A stretch of DNA of 64,000 nucleotides from Elephas maximus indicus (GCF_024166365.1 NC_064819.1:112822293-112886292), one strand, 5' to 3'. Shown: positions 47,898-60,225, numbered from the stretch's first letter. The notes: generated from the sequence alone by a model not told the origin. A program made the numbers and translations.

Positions 47898-48756
47898 CCC
47901 TGTACTCTGCCTCTGGCCCCTCCCAATGGGCCACAACCACTCAGCAAGAGAGACACTGGCTCAGTGCTACCCTGGGTCCACCCGGAGCCCACCAGTCAGC
48001 TCCTGCTGAGGCATTTTTTCCTCTTTCCCTTTCTTCTTTTGTCCCTCTTACATAGTCCCCTGTGCCACCTCTGCCCCTTTCGGAAAGACTGTGTTGCATA
48101 GCTCAGCTGGAGAGGTATTGGCTCACCCCTCCCCACTGCCTTACCCCACCCCACTGGCCAGCTTCTGCTATGCCAATTTTTTTTTCCTCTTTCCTTTCCT
48201 TCCTTTTCTTTCTCTCTCCCACCTAGCCTCGTGTGTTGCTTCCACTCCTTCCCAGTGGGTTGTGCTGCACTGGTTGGCTAGGGAGCCACTGGCACACAGT
48301 TGCTACAGGTCTTCCCTGCTCCCCCCCCAGGCAGCTTCTGCCACACTACCATTTTTTCTTTTTGTCTTTTCTCTGTTTCCCCTTCTTATTTTTTGTTCTT
48401 CCTCCCACCTAGCCCCATATGCCGCCTCTACTCCATGCAACCAGGCCATGTCTCACTGCCTTGGCTAGAGAGCCACTGGCCCACTGCCACTTCAAGTCTG
48501 TCCTGCCCCCACCTGCCAGCTTCTGCTGCACCACCAGTTGTTTTATTTTTTCTTTTACTTTCTTTCTTTTCTTTCCACCTCCCACCTAACCTCATACACC
48601 ACCTGCCCCCTTTTTCCCGCAAGTTCCCAGGTCCACCCAGTCCCCACCTGCTGGCAACTTTTTAAAAATCTTTCCCTCTCTTTCTTCCCCTGCCACTTAG
48701 CCCCATATGCCATCCCACCTTCCCACCAGCCCCTGATGTGCTACCGTGGCTAAGAG
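47898..48756 (+). repeat. Tandem ~170-bp monomers in the L1 5' UTR
   Basis: Units start with a CCCC(A/G)TRTGCC-like block and end with a polypyrimidine stretch closing in CACCTAG or a variant. By eye: 47898-48055, 48056-48226, 48227-48412, 48413-48589, 48590-48700 (shortened) and a partial unit from 48701. Shared blocks: TGGCTAGRGAGCCACTGGC and CCAGCTTCTGCTGYRCC, with T-rich CTTTTCTTTC before the end. Confidence 0.8.
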
Positions 48757-49033
48757 TACCCCTGGTGCTCAGGTAAGCTGCCACACCAGGCCCACACCTT
48801 TTGAGCAGCTTCTGAATGGTGGGAAGAAAGCCCACACCACTCCCCATCCAACTCCCCTGCCTATCTGGCAAGGGGCTGTGAAATCTCCCACACCCTTGGA
48901 CCAACATCAGAAGACAGTGCTTGCCCAGTCTACCCTCAGCCAAAAGCCAAACCAGTATACAGCAGAGTGGGCTCACCTTGCCTGCTGCTGCCCTGCCCAC
49001 CCGAAAAGGTGGTGAGAACTATAACGCACACAG

Positions 49034-50223
49034 ATGAGCAAGCAGCAAAACATACCTGGTCTCCCTGCCCTGACATATCAAACAAAACAAAAAAGCAGGA
49101 TGAAACAAATGAACAAACAATCAATAAATAAAGAAAATTATGCTTTAAAGTCTCAGAGACAGCGGACAATATTGAAACATAAAAATAAGCAGGAGAAGCT
49201 GGCTCCAGCAAGTGACTAAAATAATCAGATGACCTTCTGGTAGAAGAAAAGGCAGCGGAGCTACCTGATAAGGAATTCAAAAGACTAATATTTAGGGCTA
49301 GCAAAAGATTAGAAAAGAAGTAAAGAAAAACACAAGATAAAACCAAGGAAAAAATAAACAAAATCATGAAAAATACAGAGAAAAACATAGCCAAAGTCAA
49401 GGAAAATACAAAGCAATAGAAGAATTGAGGAAAATAATACAAAAACAAAATTTCAAAATAAACAAACAATTAGAAATTACACACAAACAGCAACTAGAAA
49501 TCTAAAAGATGAACAAGATTTCAGAAATGGACAATTCAAAAGAAAGTTTTAGGAGCAGATTTGGAACAACGGAAGACAGAATCGGCAAGGTTAAAGACAA
49601 ATCCATGGATGCCACTTTGAGCAAAAGTCAGAGAAAAGAATGAAGAAAAATAAAGAAAACCTAAGAATCATGTGGGACAAATTTAAGAACAAAAATCTGT
49701 GCATGATCAGAGTGCCAGAACAGGAGGAGAAAATGGAAAACACAGAAAAGATTGTTGAAGATTTGCTAGCAGAAAACTTCCCAAATATCATGAAAGACAA
49801 AAAGCTCAATAAACCCCATATAGGATAGACCCTTAAAGAAAGTTACCAAGATACATCATAATTATACTTGCCAAAGACAAAGCAAGAATTCTGAGAGCAG
49901 CTCGAGAAAAAGAAAAAGTCACTTTCAAAGGAGAAACAATAAGACTAAGCTGTGATTACTCAGCAGAAACTATGCCAGCATGAAGACAGTCGGATGACAT
50001 ATATAAAACCTTGAAAGAAAAAAAACTGCCAGTCAAGAATAATATATCCTGCAAAACTCTCAGATACGATGGCAAAATTAGGGCATTTCCATATAAACAG
50101 AAATTAAGGGAATTCAACAACAACAACTACGAAAACTTAAATACTAAAAGGAATCCTTCATTTAGAGAACCAACAACATCAGACAACAACCAGGATCTAG
50201 GACATAGGACAGCATCAGCCTAG
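49034..50223 (+). pseudogene. Decayed L1 ORF1 (RNA-binding protein)
   Basis: The first frame opens MSKQQNIPGLPAL at 49034 and stops at 49219. A later frame (49640-49828) keeps the recognisable RNA-recognition region NLRIMWDKF and the VEDLLAENFPNIMKD stretch typical of L1 ORF1 C-terminal sequence. The lysine/glutamine-rich middle fits the coiled coil. Frameshifts and stops throughout. Confidence 0.82.
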
Positions 50224-52200
50224 ATAAAGTACATTCAATAATAAAACAAAGCTAAAAGACTTAAAACAGGGAAACAGACATCAATCTGTAAATGATGACA
50301 ACGTTAAAACAGTAAAAGGTGGAATAAATGGTATAGAACTTTAAATGGAGAGGAAGTCAAAGTGATATCAAGTAATAAAAGACTGGTTCAAACTTAGGAA
50401 GATAAGGGCAAATATCAATGTAAGCACAGGGAAAGCTAACAGACCTATTCATCAGAATAAAAAAGAAGAAAAATATAAAGATTCAGTAAACACAAAATCT
50501 ACAATAACAAAAGAAAATCCACAAAGAAAAGGAACTCATCACAGGAGAATAAGAGGAACAAAGAAAATGTCAGCACCTCACACACAAAAAAATGACAGCA
50601 ATAAACTCACACCTATCGATAATCACACTGATTATAAATGGTTTAAATGAGCCTGTAAAGTTACAGAGAACAGCAAAACGGATTAAAAAAAAAAAAGATC
50701 CATCAACATGCTCTGTACAAGAGACATATCTTAGGCACAAAGGCATAAATTTATTAAAAATTGAAGGATGGAAAAAATGTATCAAGCAAATGGTAGCCAT
50801 AAAAGGGCAGGGCTTGCAATACTAATCTCAGATAAAATAGACTTTAAGGCAAAATTAACAATAAAAGACAGGAAGGATATTATATAATGATTAAAGGAAC
50901 AATTCACCATGAAGGCATAACCTTAATAAATATCTATGTACCCAACGACAGGGCCCCAAAATATATAAAGCAAACCCTAACAACACTGAAAAAAGAAATA
51001 GACAGTTCCACAATAATAGTAGAAAACTTCAACACGACACTCTCAATAAAGGACATAACATCTAGAAAGAAACTCAACAGGATACAGAAGATCTAAAGGC
51101 CAAAACTGACCAACTGGGCATCATAGACATATATAGAACACTCCACCCAACAGCAGTAATGTATAAATTCTTTTCCAATGTGCATGGAACATTCTCCAGA
51201 ATAGACCACATGTTAGGCCACAAAGCAACCCTCAATAAAATCCAAAACATAGGAATAAAGCAAAGCATTCTTTCTGATCACAATGCCATAAAAACAGAAA
51301 TCAGTAACAGGAAGAGCAAGGAAAAAAATCAAATACATGGAAACTGAATAACACCTACTTAAAAACAACTGGGTAATAGAAGAAATCAAAGAAGGGATAG
51401 AAAAAAATTCCTAGAATCAAATGAGAATGAAAACACATCATACCAAAACCCACGGAACACAGCAAAGGCAGTGCTAGGTGTCAATTTATAGCAATAAATG
51501 CACACATCAAAAAAGAAGAGGCCAAAATAAAAAATGTTAGCCCTATGACTCGAACAAATAGAAAGAGAACAGCCACCAGAAGAAAGGAAATAATAAAGAT
51601 TAGAGCACCCACAGGCAGCAGGTTAGAACATAAATAAATGAAATAAAGAACAGAAAAACAATAGAAAGAATCAACAAGACCAAAAGTTGGTTCTTTGAAA
51701 AGATTAACCTAATTGACAAACGATTGGCCAAACTGACAAAAGAAAAACAGGAGCAGAAGCAAATAACCCAAATAAGAAATGGGGGAGGGGGGGAGTGAGG
51801 TATTACAATAAAACCAACTGAAATAAAAAGGATCATAACAGAATACTATGAAAAACTGTATTCCAACAAATTTGAGAATCTAGAGGAAATGGACACATTT
51901 CTAGAAACATACTACCTTCCTAAACTAATACAAAGTGTGATAGAAAAACTAAACAGATCCATTACAAGAGAAGAGACCGAAGAAGTAATAAACACACACA
52001 CACACAGGCCCTGGCCCAGATGGCTTCACTGCAGAATTCTGCAAAACTTTCAGAGAAGATCTCTGTGTACTACTATTTTGAGTAGTACACTAGTACTACT
52101 GAAAATATTTCAGAGCATAGAAAAGGAAGGAACACTCTTAAATTCATTCTATGAAGACAGCATAACCCTGATGCCAAAGTTAGACAAAGGCACCACAAAA

Positions 52201-52213
52201 AAAAAAAAAAAAA
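52201..52213. repeat. Poly-A run inside L1 ORF2
   Basis: A homopolymer of A in the plus strand, expanded relative to a normal L1 ORF2. Confidence 0.6.
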
Positions 52214-52295
52214 GACAGAAAATTACAGACCAATATCTCTCATGAATATAGGTGGAAAAATTCTCAATGTAATTCTAGCTAACAGAATTCAGCAT

Positions 52296-52345
52296 CAAAC
52301 AAAACAAAACAAAACAAAACAAAACAAAACAAAACAAAACAAAAA
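52296..52345. repeat. (AAAAC)n microsatellite inside L1 ORF2
   Basis: About nine AAAAC units between the L1 palm region and the nested AfroSINE. The unit expands within otherwise coding-derived L1 sequence. Confidence 0.88.
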
Positions 52346-52390
52346 CATCAAGACCAAGTGGGATCCACACCAGGTATGCGAGGATAGCTC

Positions 52391-52573
52391 CAAACCAAAA
52401 AAACAAAAACAAAAACCAAACGTGTTGCCATTGAGTTGATTCCGACTCACAGTGATCTTATAGGACAGAGTAGAACTGCCTCATAGGGTTTCCAAGGAGC
52501 GCCTGGTGGATTTCAACTGCCAAACTTTTGGTTGGCAGCCATAGCTCTTAACCACTACACCACCAGGATTTCT
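52391..52573 (-). mobile_element. AfroSINE nested in L1 ORF2
   Basis: (CAAAAA)n, then ACCAAACGTGTTGCCATTGA, CACAGTGATCTTATAGGACA, AACTGCCTCATAGGGTTTCC, ACTACACCACCAGGATTTC. Flanks GAGGATAGCTC and GAGGATGGTTC are near-identical L1 sequence and serve as the target-site duplication. Confidence 0.92.
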
Positions 52574-54136
52574 GAGGATGGTTCAGCATTACAAAATCAA
52601 TCAATGTAATCCATCACATAAATAAAACAAAAGAATCACAAGATCATCTCAACTGATGAAATAAAGGCATTTGATAGAGTCCAACACCCATTCCTGATTA
52701 AAAAAACTTCCAGCAAAATAGAAATAGAATGGAAATTTCTCAATGTGATAAACGGCATCTATACAAAACCAACAGCTAACATCATTCTTAATGGAGAGAG
52801 GCTGTAAGCATTCTGCCTGAGGAAGGGAACAAGACAAGACTGCCTTTTATTACCACTCCTATTTAACATTGTACTGGAAGTCCTAGCTAGAGTAATAAGG
52901 CAAGAAAAAGAAATAAGGGACATTCAAATTGGTATGGAAGAAATAAAACTATCCCTATTCGCAGATGATATGATCCTATATATAGAGAACCCCAAAGATT
53001 CCATGAGAAAACTACTGGAAAGATTCAGCAGAGTAGCAGGATACAAGATTACCATACAAAAATCACTTGGATTCCTATACTCCAACAAAGAGAACTTCAA
53101 AAAAGAAATCAAGAAAACAAGACCTTTTATAATAGCCCCTAAAAACAAAAAACTTATGGATAAATCTAACCAGGGATGTAAAAAACCTATACAAAGAAAA
53201 CTACAAAACACTACTGCAAGAAGCCAAAAGAAACTTACATAAATGGAAAAACATACCATGTTCATGAATAGGAAGACTCAAGTTCATGAAAATGTCAATT
53301 CTACTCAAAGCAATCAACAAATATAATGCAATCCCAATCCAAATACAACAGGATTTTTTATAGAGATGGAAAAACTAATCACCAACTTTATATGGAAAGA
53401 AACAGGCTCCAGATAAGTAAAGCACCATTGAATAAAGAAGAAGAAAGTAAGAGGTCTCGCACTACCTGATCTCAGAACCTACTATACAGCCAAGGTAGTC
53501 AAAACACCATGGTACTGGTACAACAGCAGACACATAGACCAATGGAACAGAATTAGAATCCGGGCATAAATCCATTCACCTATGGTCACCTGATCTTTGA
53601 CAAAGATACAAAGTCTGTTGAATGGGGAAAAGAAAGTCTCTTTAACAAACAGTGCTGGCAAAACTGGATGTCCATCTGTAAAAAAATGAAACAGGATCCA
53701 TACCTCACACCATACACAAAAACTAACTCAAAATGGATCAAAGACCTAAATATAAAACCTAAACCTATAAAGATCATGGAAGAAAAAACAGGGACAATGT
53801 TAGGCGCCCTAACATACGGCATAAATAGTATACAAACCATGGCTAACAATGCAAAAACACTGGAAGATAAACTAGATAACTGAGAACTCCTAAAAATTAA
53901 CATTTATGCTCATCAAAAGACTTTACCGAAAGTGTAAAAAGAGAACCTTTTGGTTATAACGTATCTGACAAGGGTCTAATGTAAAATCTATAAGATACCG
54001 CAACACCTCAGCAACAAAAAGACAAAGAATCCAATTAAAAAATGGGCAAAGGATATGAACAGAAACTTCACCAAAGAAGATATCCAGGCGGTTAACAGAT
54101 CTATGAGGAAATGCTAGCAATCACTAGCCAATTAAA

Positions 54137-54303
54137 AAAAAAAAAAATTAAACCCATTGCTGACAAGTTGATTCCAACTCATAGCAACCCCATAGGACAG
54201 AGTAGAACTGTCCCTTATGATTTCCAAGGAGCACCTAGTGGAATCAAACTGCTGACCTTTTGATTAACAGCTGCAGCTCTTAACCACTACACCACCAGGA
54301 TTT
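54137..54303 (-). mobile_element. AfroSINE nested in L1 ORF2 (second)
   Basis: A run, then AAACCCATTGCTGACAAGTT, CATAGCAACCCCATAGGACA, GGAATCAAACTGCTGACC, ACCACCAGGATTTCC. L1 sequence (CACTAGCCAATTA / TTAGAGAAATG) resumes on both sides. Confidence 0.92.
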
Positions 54304-55845
54304 CCCATTAGTCGTTAGAGAAATGGTATCTCAAGGTTTTGATTTGCAAATCAAAACACTGAAATACCATCTCACTCCGAGATTACTGGCATTAATTAAA
54401 AAAACAGAAAATAACAAGTGTTGGAGAGGTTGCAGGGAGACTCGAAATCTTATGCACTGCTGGTGGGAATGTAAACTGGTACAACCACTATGGAAAATAA
54501 TATAGTACTTCCTTAAAAAGCTAGAAATAGAAATACCATATGATCCAGCAATCCCACTCCTAGGAATATATCCTAGAGAAATAAGAGACCTCACATGAAT
54601 AGACATATGCATACCCATGTTCCCTGCAGTGTTATTCGCAATAACAAAAAGATGGAAACCTAAGTGCCCATCAACAGACGAATGGATAAACAGATTATGG
54701 TACATACACACAAAGGAATACTATGCAAAGATAAAGAGTAATGATGAGTCTGAGACATACCTCACAATGTGGATGAACCTAGAGGGCATTATTCTGAGTG
54801 ACACACGTTAATCACAAAAGGACAAATACTATATGAGACCACTCCTATAAAAACTCAAGAAATGGTTTACACAGAGAAAGAAACAGTCTTTGCTGGTTAT
54901 GGGGGAGAAAAGGGTAGGGGAGGAGAAATCGTTAACTAGATAGCAGATAAGTTTTAGCTTTAGTGAAGGGAAAGATAATACACAATATGGAGGAAGTCAG
55001 CACTGCTTCACCAAGGTAAACTCATAGAAGCTTCATAGACACATCTAAGCACCCTGAGGGACTGAGTTGCTGGGAATCATGGTCCCAGGGTCAATTGGCA
55101 AAACAAAATTTGTAAAGAAAATGTTCTACATCCAACTTTGGTGAGTGGCATCTGGTGTCTTAAAATCTTGAGAGTGGCCATCTAAAAGACCTCTACTGTT
55201 TTGATCTTTTCTGTAGCAAAGTAGAATGAAGAAAACCAAACACACAAGGGAAATATTAGTTCAGAGCATTAATGGGCCACAAGTACCACAGCCTCTACCA
55301 GTCTGAGCTCAGAAGAACTGGATGGTAACCACCTACCTCCACCAACTGCCCTGACAGGGATCACAATAGAGGGTCCTATACAGAGCAGGAGAAAAATGTA
55401 GAACAAAATTGAAATTTACAAAAAAAAAAAAAAAAAAGGACCAAACTTACTGGTCTGACCAGAACCCCTGAGACTACCAGCACCGGACACCCTTTTCACT
55501 CAGAACCGAATCTACTCCTGAAGTTCACCCTTCAGCCAAAGATTAGATAGGCCTATAAAACAAACAATAACACATGTGAGGAACGTGTTTCTTAGTTCAA
55601 TAATGTGTATGAGACCAAAAGGGCAACAACTATCCCAAAGCAATGACGAGGTGGCAGGAAGGGAAAATGAAGAGATGGAAATGGGGGAAATGGGGTGTGA
55701 AATGGCAGAGTGTTGACATATTGCAGGAATTGCAACCAATATCACAAAGCAATTTGTGTATAAATTGTTGAGGAAGAAACTAATTTGCCCTGTAACATTT
55801 CACCTAAAGTACCCCTCCCCCCCCCAAAAAAAGTGGGAAAAAAAG

Positions 55846-57029
55846 AAATGCCAGTTCTCAGCAGGGATTTCAACTGAAGGAACTGGTTCAAAGCCCTGTT
55901 TCTTGAACAAAAGTGAATGCCAGTTGGGCATATGGAGGTGGGAAGATGGTGTGAGAGGAAGACAAGATGGAAATTAATATAGGATGAGGGAGGAAGAGCC
56001 GTGTGGAACTAAAAGCCCATTGCTTCAGGAAGAGAAGAGAAATGAATGGAAGATTTTGGTGGCACTGACCATCTCGCTATTGGTGAGGGGAATGGATGGG
56101 AAGTTGAGAAACTTGTTTTAAAAAAAGCCAAGACCTACGATACAGGATAAGATTAACGAAGGAAACAGTAAATGCAAGACTTTGTAGAAATGAAAATTTA
56201 GATAACCTTAGCACGTATTGAGCTAAATAAATTTAAAGAACCAATATTAATTTGAAAATTAATTCACTCATTTGAAGGACATTCCCTGCGTGCCTCCCAC
56301 TAGGTAGCTGTGGTAAAATGCCATTGCTTTGAAGCTTAATAACTCCTATTTGTCCTATTTGAAAACCACATCACATTGATAAGTCTGAATTTAACAGTTC
56401 ATTAATTATGAGCTTTGGGGATCTTCTATCCTACAAAAAGTTAGAACTGATGATGAATCAGGATTTCTGTAACACCAAGAGCTGGAGAAAGCTTTAAAAT
56501 GCATTAATAGCGTGCTTTTAAAATGTCTGATCCAATCAGTAGAAAATACTTTTGAAATGGAAGGACTTTTACTCAGCAAATTTAAATTATGCATAGTTTT
56601 AGTTTCTAGTGAATATCACTCAAGAGAAGATCTTCAAAGTTGTAGCACAAATGCTTGATAAAAGCACAAGGACTCAAAGGGTGAGTTTTCTGGGGCAACT
56701 CTAAGTGTTTTGCTGACTTCCTCACCAATAAAGATGAAATAAAAACATTCCCTGGGCTGGAATTCTCTCAGAACAGAATGGCCTGAAGCCAGTGGAAACT
56801 CAATTAACCGGAAAGCTCACCAACTGGATCACTCTGGTCATTTGAATAGTCATTAAATTAATCAACCAGAACTTCCTTTTTGGTTCAGCTTTCATTAGTT
56901 GATTAACTTTATTGGGGAAGATCTTTCTAAAATGCATTAACCTGCCTTCATCTTCTGTATCCAGTCCTGAAAAGAAACAAAACAAAACAAAACAAAACAA
57001 AAACAAAGCAGTATGTATAAAAAAAAAAT
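55846..57029. other. Intronic, no firm feature; (AAAAC)n near the right end
   Basis: No recognisable gene. An (AAAAC)n run lies at about 56974-57003. Confidence 0.4.
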
Positions 57030-57265
57030 GAAAAATATACACTCTGGAGTTAGGTATTTTGATTCCAGCTCTGGCTCCATCACTATGTGAAGTCTAATGT
57101 GGGGAGAATTAATTTAATCTCTATGTGCCTCAGTTTCCTTATCTGGAAAAGGGATAAAAATACCACTGGTTTTAAAAGGTTGATAGGAACATCAAATAAT
57201 AGTTGTAATGTGCTTAGAAGAATGTCTGGAACACAGAAAATACTCAATAAATGTTAGCCGTTGTT
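57030..57265 (+). mobile_element. MIR
   Basis: CTCTGGAGTTAGGTATTTTG, ATTCCAGCTCTGGCTCCATC, CTATGTGCCTCAGTTTCCTT, ATCTGGAAAAGGGATAAAAA, TACTCAATAAATGTTAGCCG. Full MIR order. Confidence 0.85.
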
Positions 57266-57304
57266 ATTTGTTAAATACACTTCAGAGTCATTATTTTAAG
57301 CACT

Positions 57305-57740
57305 AATAAACAAGAGGCCATATGATGTACTAGTTAAAGCATTGAGGTCTGTGGGTTTACATCTCCAAACCACCATTTATTATATGTGTGACCTTAGGCA
57401 AATGAACTACTCTGTGACTCAATTAAGGAGCTCTGGTGGCCCAGTGGCTAAAGCACTCAGCTGTTAACCAAAAGGTGGGCAGTTTGAATCCACCAGTCAC
57501 TCCTGAGAAGAAAGATGTGGCAGTCAGCTTCTGTAAAGATTTACAGTCCTAGAATCCCTATTGGGCAGTTCTACTGTGTCCTATAGGGACACTAAGAGTC
57601 GGTATGGACTCGATGGCAAGGGGTTGGGTACTTTTGGCTTTATGACTCAATTTGTTAATCTGTAAAATGGAGAGAATAACAAAACCTGCCTCTTAGGATT
57701 GTTGTGTTAAAAGAGACACACTTAACTCCATTAATACAAA
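57305..57740 (+). mobile_element. MIR split by an AfroSINE
   Basis: Left part: GTTAAAGCATTGAGGTCTGT, ATATGTGTGACCTTAGGCAA. Right part: GACTCAATTTGTTAATCTGT, AAAATGGAGAGAATAACAAA, CTGCCTCTTAGGATTGTTGT. Joined at TGACTCAATT they give MIR order. Confidence 0.8.
57425..57642 (+). mobile_element. AfroSINE, long subtype, nested in MIR with 10-bp TSD
   Basis: AAGGAGCTCTGGTGGCCCAG, AAAAGGTGGGCAGTTTGAAT, GAAGAAAGATGTGGCAGTCA, CTATTGGGCAGTTCTACTGT, GTATGGACTCGATGGCAAGG. TGACTCAATT at 57415-57424 and 57643-57652. Confidence 0.94.
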
Positions 57741-58231
57741 TATTTGGTGTATAAATTAATGCTCCCATGTTGTCTATCATTGAATAATATTATATTGTTG
57801 TAGAAAGTGTGCGAGTTTGTATTGAATGTGTACCACATTTAGAGCAGAGTTCAAAAGTTTTCTCCTCGGATAATTATTTTGAAATTTGTTCCATTTTGAC
57901 TTTAGAAGCTAGTTGTGAAAAAAAATGCTGACTAATAAAGGGTTTCAGTTAACTGGATTAAACCAATTGAGGCATTCCTTACATATGTGTCCTTATTCAA
58001 AATAAGCTAATAAAGTTGCTCTTGTTTAGCAGGAGAGAAGCTGAAAGGGGGCTTTCCAGAGCTTAGTTTATTCTAAAACTCAGAAAGCAAACCAGAGTTA
58101 TTCCCAGGAAGAAAAGAGAGGCTGCAGAGCCTTCTGGTCTAGTTCCATTAGTCCATGGGGTAAAGAGACCTTTGTCAGAGGTCTTCTCAGAAGTGAGAAG
58201 CCAGGTGTCATTTGACTGTATCCCTGATAAG
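57741..58231. other. Intronic, no feature seen
   Basis: No recognisable repeat or gene. Confidence 0.4.
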
Positions 58232-58443
58232 TAACAGTAAACCAGTTTCTGCCAAGTTGACTCTGAGCCATGGTGACCCCATGTGTGTCAGACTAGAACT
58301 GTGCTCCTTAGGGTTTTCAATGGCTGAATTTTTGGAAATATAGATCACCAAGCTTTCCTTCTGAGGTGCCTCTGGATACTCGAACCTCCAACCTTTCATT
58401 TAGCAACCAAATGTGTCAACCATTTGTACCACCCAGGGACTGC
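58232..58443 (-). mobile_element. AfroSINE (minus orientation)
   Basis: AACCAGTTTCTGCCAAGTTG, CCATGTGTGTCAGACTAGAA, GTGCTCCTTAGGGTTTTCAA, TCGAACCTCCAACC, TACCACCCAGGGACTG. TGTGTGTCAGAG-body subfamily. Confidence 0.9.
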
Positions 58444-58489
58444 CTAATGAGTACAAACTCCCCTTTCAGCTGAAAAGGGCCTCTTCTCA

Positions 58490-58955
58490 CTATGTTGTTG
58501 TTAGACGCCTTTGAGTCAGCTCTGACTCAGAGCAACCTCATGTATAACAGAACAAAATGTTGCCTTCTTGTGACACCCTCACAATCCTTGCTATGTTTGA
58601 GCTCATAGTTGCAGCCAGTGTGTCAATCCATCTCACTGAGAGTCTTCCTCTTTTCTGCTGACCCTCTACTTTACCAAGCAAGATTTCCGTCTGTAGCAAT
58701 TGGTTTTTTCCTGATGGTGTGTCAAAAGTAAGCGAGATGATATCTTTCTATCCTTTCTTTTAAGGTGCATTCTGGCTGTACTTCCTCCAAGAGAGATTTG
58801 TTCCCTTCTTCTGGCACCACAGTTTTAGCATGAGTATTAGGTGACTGAAATATCATGGCTTGGGTAAGGCACATCTTAGCCATCAAAGTGACATCTTTGC
58901 TTTTTAACACTTTAAAGAGGTCTGTTGCCGAAGATTTGTCCAAAGCAATTTGTCG
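58490..58955 (-). mobile_element. RTE-clade LINE 3' end
   Basis: TGTTGTTGTTAGACGCCTTT tail, CACCCTCACAATCCTTGCTA, CTCTACTTTACCAAGCAAGA, then the C-terminal coding complement: VTLMAKMCLTQAMIF and VPEEGNKSLLEEVQPE are readable on the minus strand. Confidence 0.85.
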
Positions 58956-60225
58956 TTCTAACCCTATTTTCTGTAACCAGTCTGACTTCAGCAGTCCGTA
59001 GCTTAGCTTGGGTTTATCACAACATACATTTATAAACTGAAACTGTCTCAGAAAATGTTCCTGAAAGCAAGGGCAGAGGGTGGAGTAGGGGTGGTGGGGT
59101 GGAGTATAGGGGTGCTTGTACAGTCTCTAGTATTCACTGCTTGGGTTCAAAGCCAACGCAGCTTCACTACTTCCTTACCAAACAACTTTCAATAAGAAAC
59201 CTCTCTAATCATTTTCCTCACATTGAGAACAGAGAAGGCAAGTACCTACTTCACAGGGTGGCTGAGAATAGTAAACAAGATAAGTTGTGCCTTTGGCATA
59301 TATTAAATACTCAATAAATATTAGCCATCATTTTTATTTATTGGTAAATAGTCATTCGGGGTCTTAGCTAGATACTCACAGCACACTAAAGTACATTTCT
59401 GTGATTCATTCTTAAAGTTATCAATAGAAATGACAGTTAATCATGTTAGCACATCAGAGACCCAGCAAAGCTTCAGTGAATAGGAGATGTACTTATTGCT
59501 CTCTTGTGATAAATCTCATCCTTTCTTTCCCTCTGGATAATCTGCATGGACTTGTCCTGTCCATTTCCATCAGGTGAAGATTAATCAAGAAACACTAAAT
59601 ATGCCACAGCCAAATGAAAACTCTCCAGATAGCTACTACTCAAAAACAGTTAACCGGACTCCAGGTGAGGATGACTTTGGCACGTGACCATCAGGAAGTT
59701 TAGGCAAATGATCCGAAGGCTTCCAAACCTTAGATATGAAAACTCCAGGGCTACTGAAGCAATTTAAATAAAGGAAACAAACCAGATTCACATTATTTCT
59801 TTTCAGAACATTTTTACCTCTAATTAACTGAGAACAACACAGGGCCTAGAAATATTACATAAAGAGCCAATAAAAGCATGTCAGAAGCTTAAAGAAATTT
59901 ATTACCTCTCTGACACTTGCTAAGATTTCTCATGGGGTGAACAATATTAACAACGGAATGGGAATCTTCAGTAAAATAGCCTGCCTCTCAAGGAAGTCAA
60001 TCAACTAATCCACAGGCATTAATTAAGCACCTACCATATCTTGGTGCTATGTGCAACAGGGGAAATAGAGGCATCCATAATCTTGTCCTTGACCTCCTAA
60101 AATCTTAGAGCAGAGAGTACACTTAACATTCCCCCTGATGCGTGCAGTCCTTCTATGTGCCCAGCAAGTGCATATACTGTCTATATGCTTTCTGAAATTT
60201 GTAAAGTTCTTCTGTATTTAGAGTT
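58956..60225. other. Intronic; MIR-like piece at 59060-59320
   Basis: Within it, TTGGGTTCAAAGCCAACGCA, TCACTACTTCCTTACCAAAC, CTACTTCACAGGGTGGCTGA and CTCAATAAATATTAGCC around 59140-59330 look like MIR. A further old repeat piece (TTAATTAAGCACCTACCATA) lies near 60020. The rest is unassigned. Confidence 0.45.

Larger units (their letters stand above)
50587..54811 (+). pseudogene. Decayed L1 ORF2 (endonuclease and reverse transcriptase)
   Basis: The AP-endonuclease start NSHLSIITLIINGLN and VQETYLRHK lie at 50592-50825, followed by FSRIDHMLGH and LSDHNAIKTEI (51159-51347). The RT core [19 protein letters not shown] keeps the catalytic FADD at about 52950-52985. The C-terminal cysteine region HCWWECKLVQPLW is at 54323-54505, and EYYAKIKSNDE near the end at 54617-54811. 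Multiple stops, frameshifts and the two nested SINEs break the frame. Confidence 0.88.
47539..55845 (+). mobile_element. Near full-length, inactive L1 (about 8.3 kb with nested SINEs)
   Basis: It starts near CGGGAGGCGGAGACAACATGGC. Parts in order: a 5' UTR with tandem monomers (to about 49030), decayed ORF1 (49034-50220), decayed ORF2 with endonuclease and reverse transcriptase (50587-54811), a long 3' UTR (54812-55835) ending TTTCACCTAAAGT and A-rich DNA near 55845. AfroSINEs are nested at 52391-52573 and 54137-54303. Lineage-specific L1 by its 3' UTR, which resembles 39710-40828 and 62700-62792. It cannot move: both ORFs carry many stops and frameshifts. Confidence 0.93.

Noticed and set aside
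48091..48665. Overlapping 121-125 residue plus-strand frames
   Set aside because: They run through the pyrimidine-rich L1 5' UTR monomers and reflect Pro/Ser/Leu/Phe bias of C/T repeats, not a protein.
48936..49469. 177-residue minus-strand frame
   Set aside because: Antisense of the L1 5' UTR/ORF1 junction; the Phe/Ser-rich content mirrors A-rich L1 coding sequence.
47521..55870. TSD for the full-length L1
   Set aside because: AGAAACACAAACTCTC on the left and AGAAATGCCAGTTCTC on the right agree at only about 11 of 16 positions; not enough to claim.
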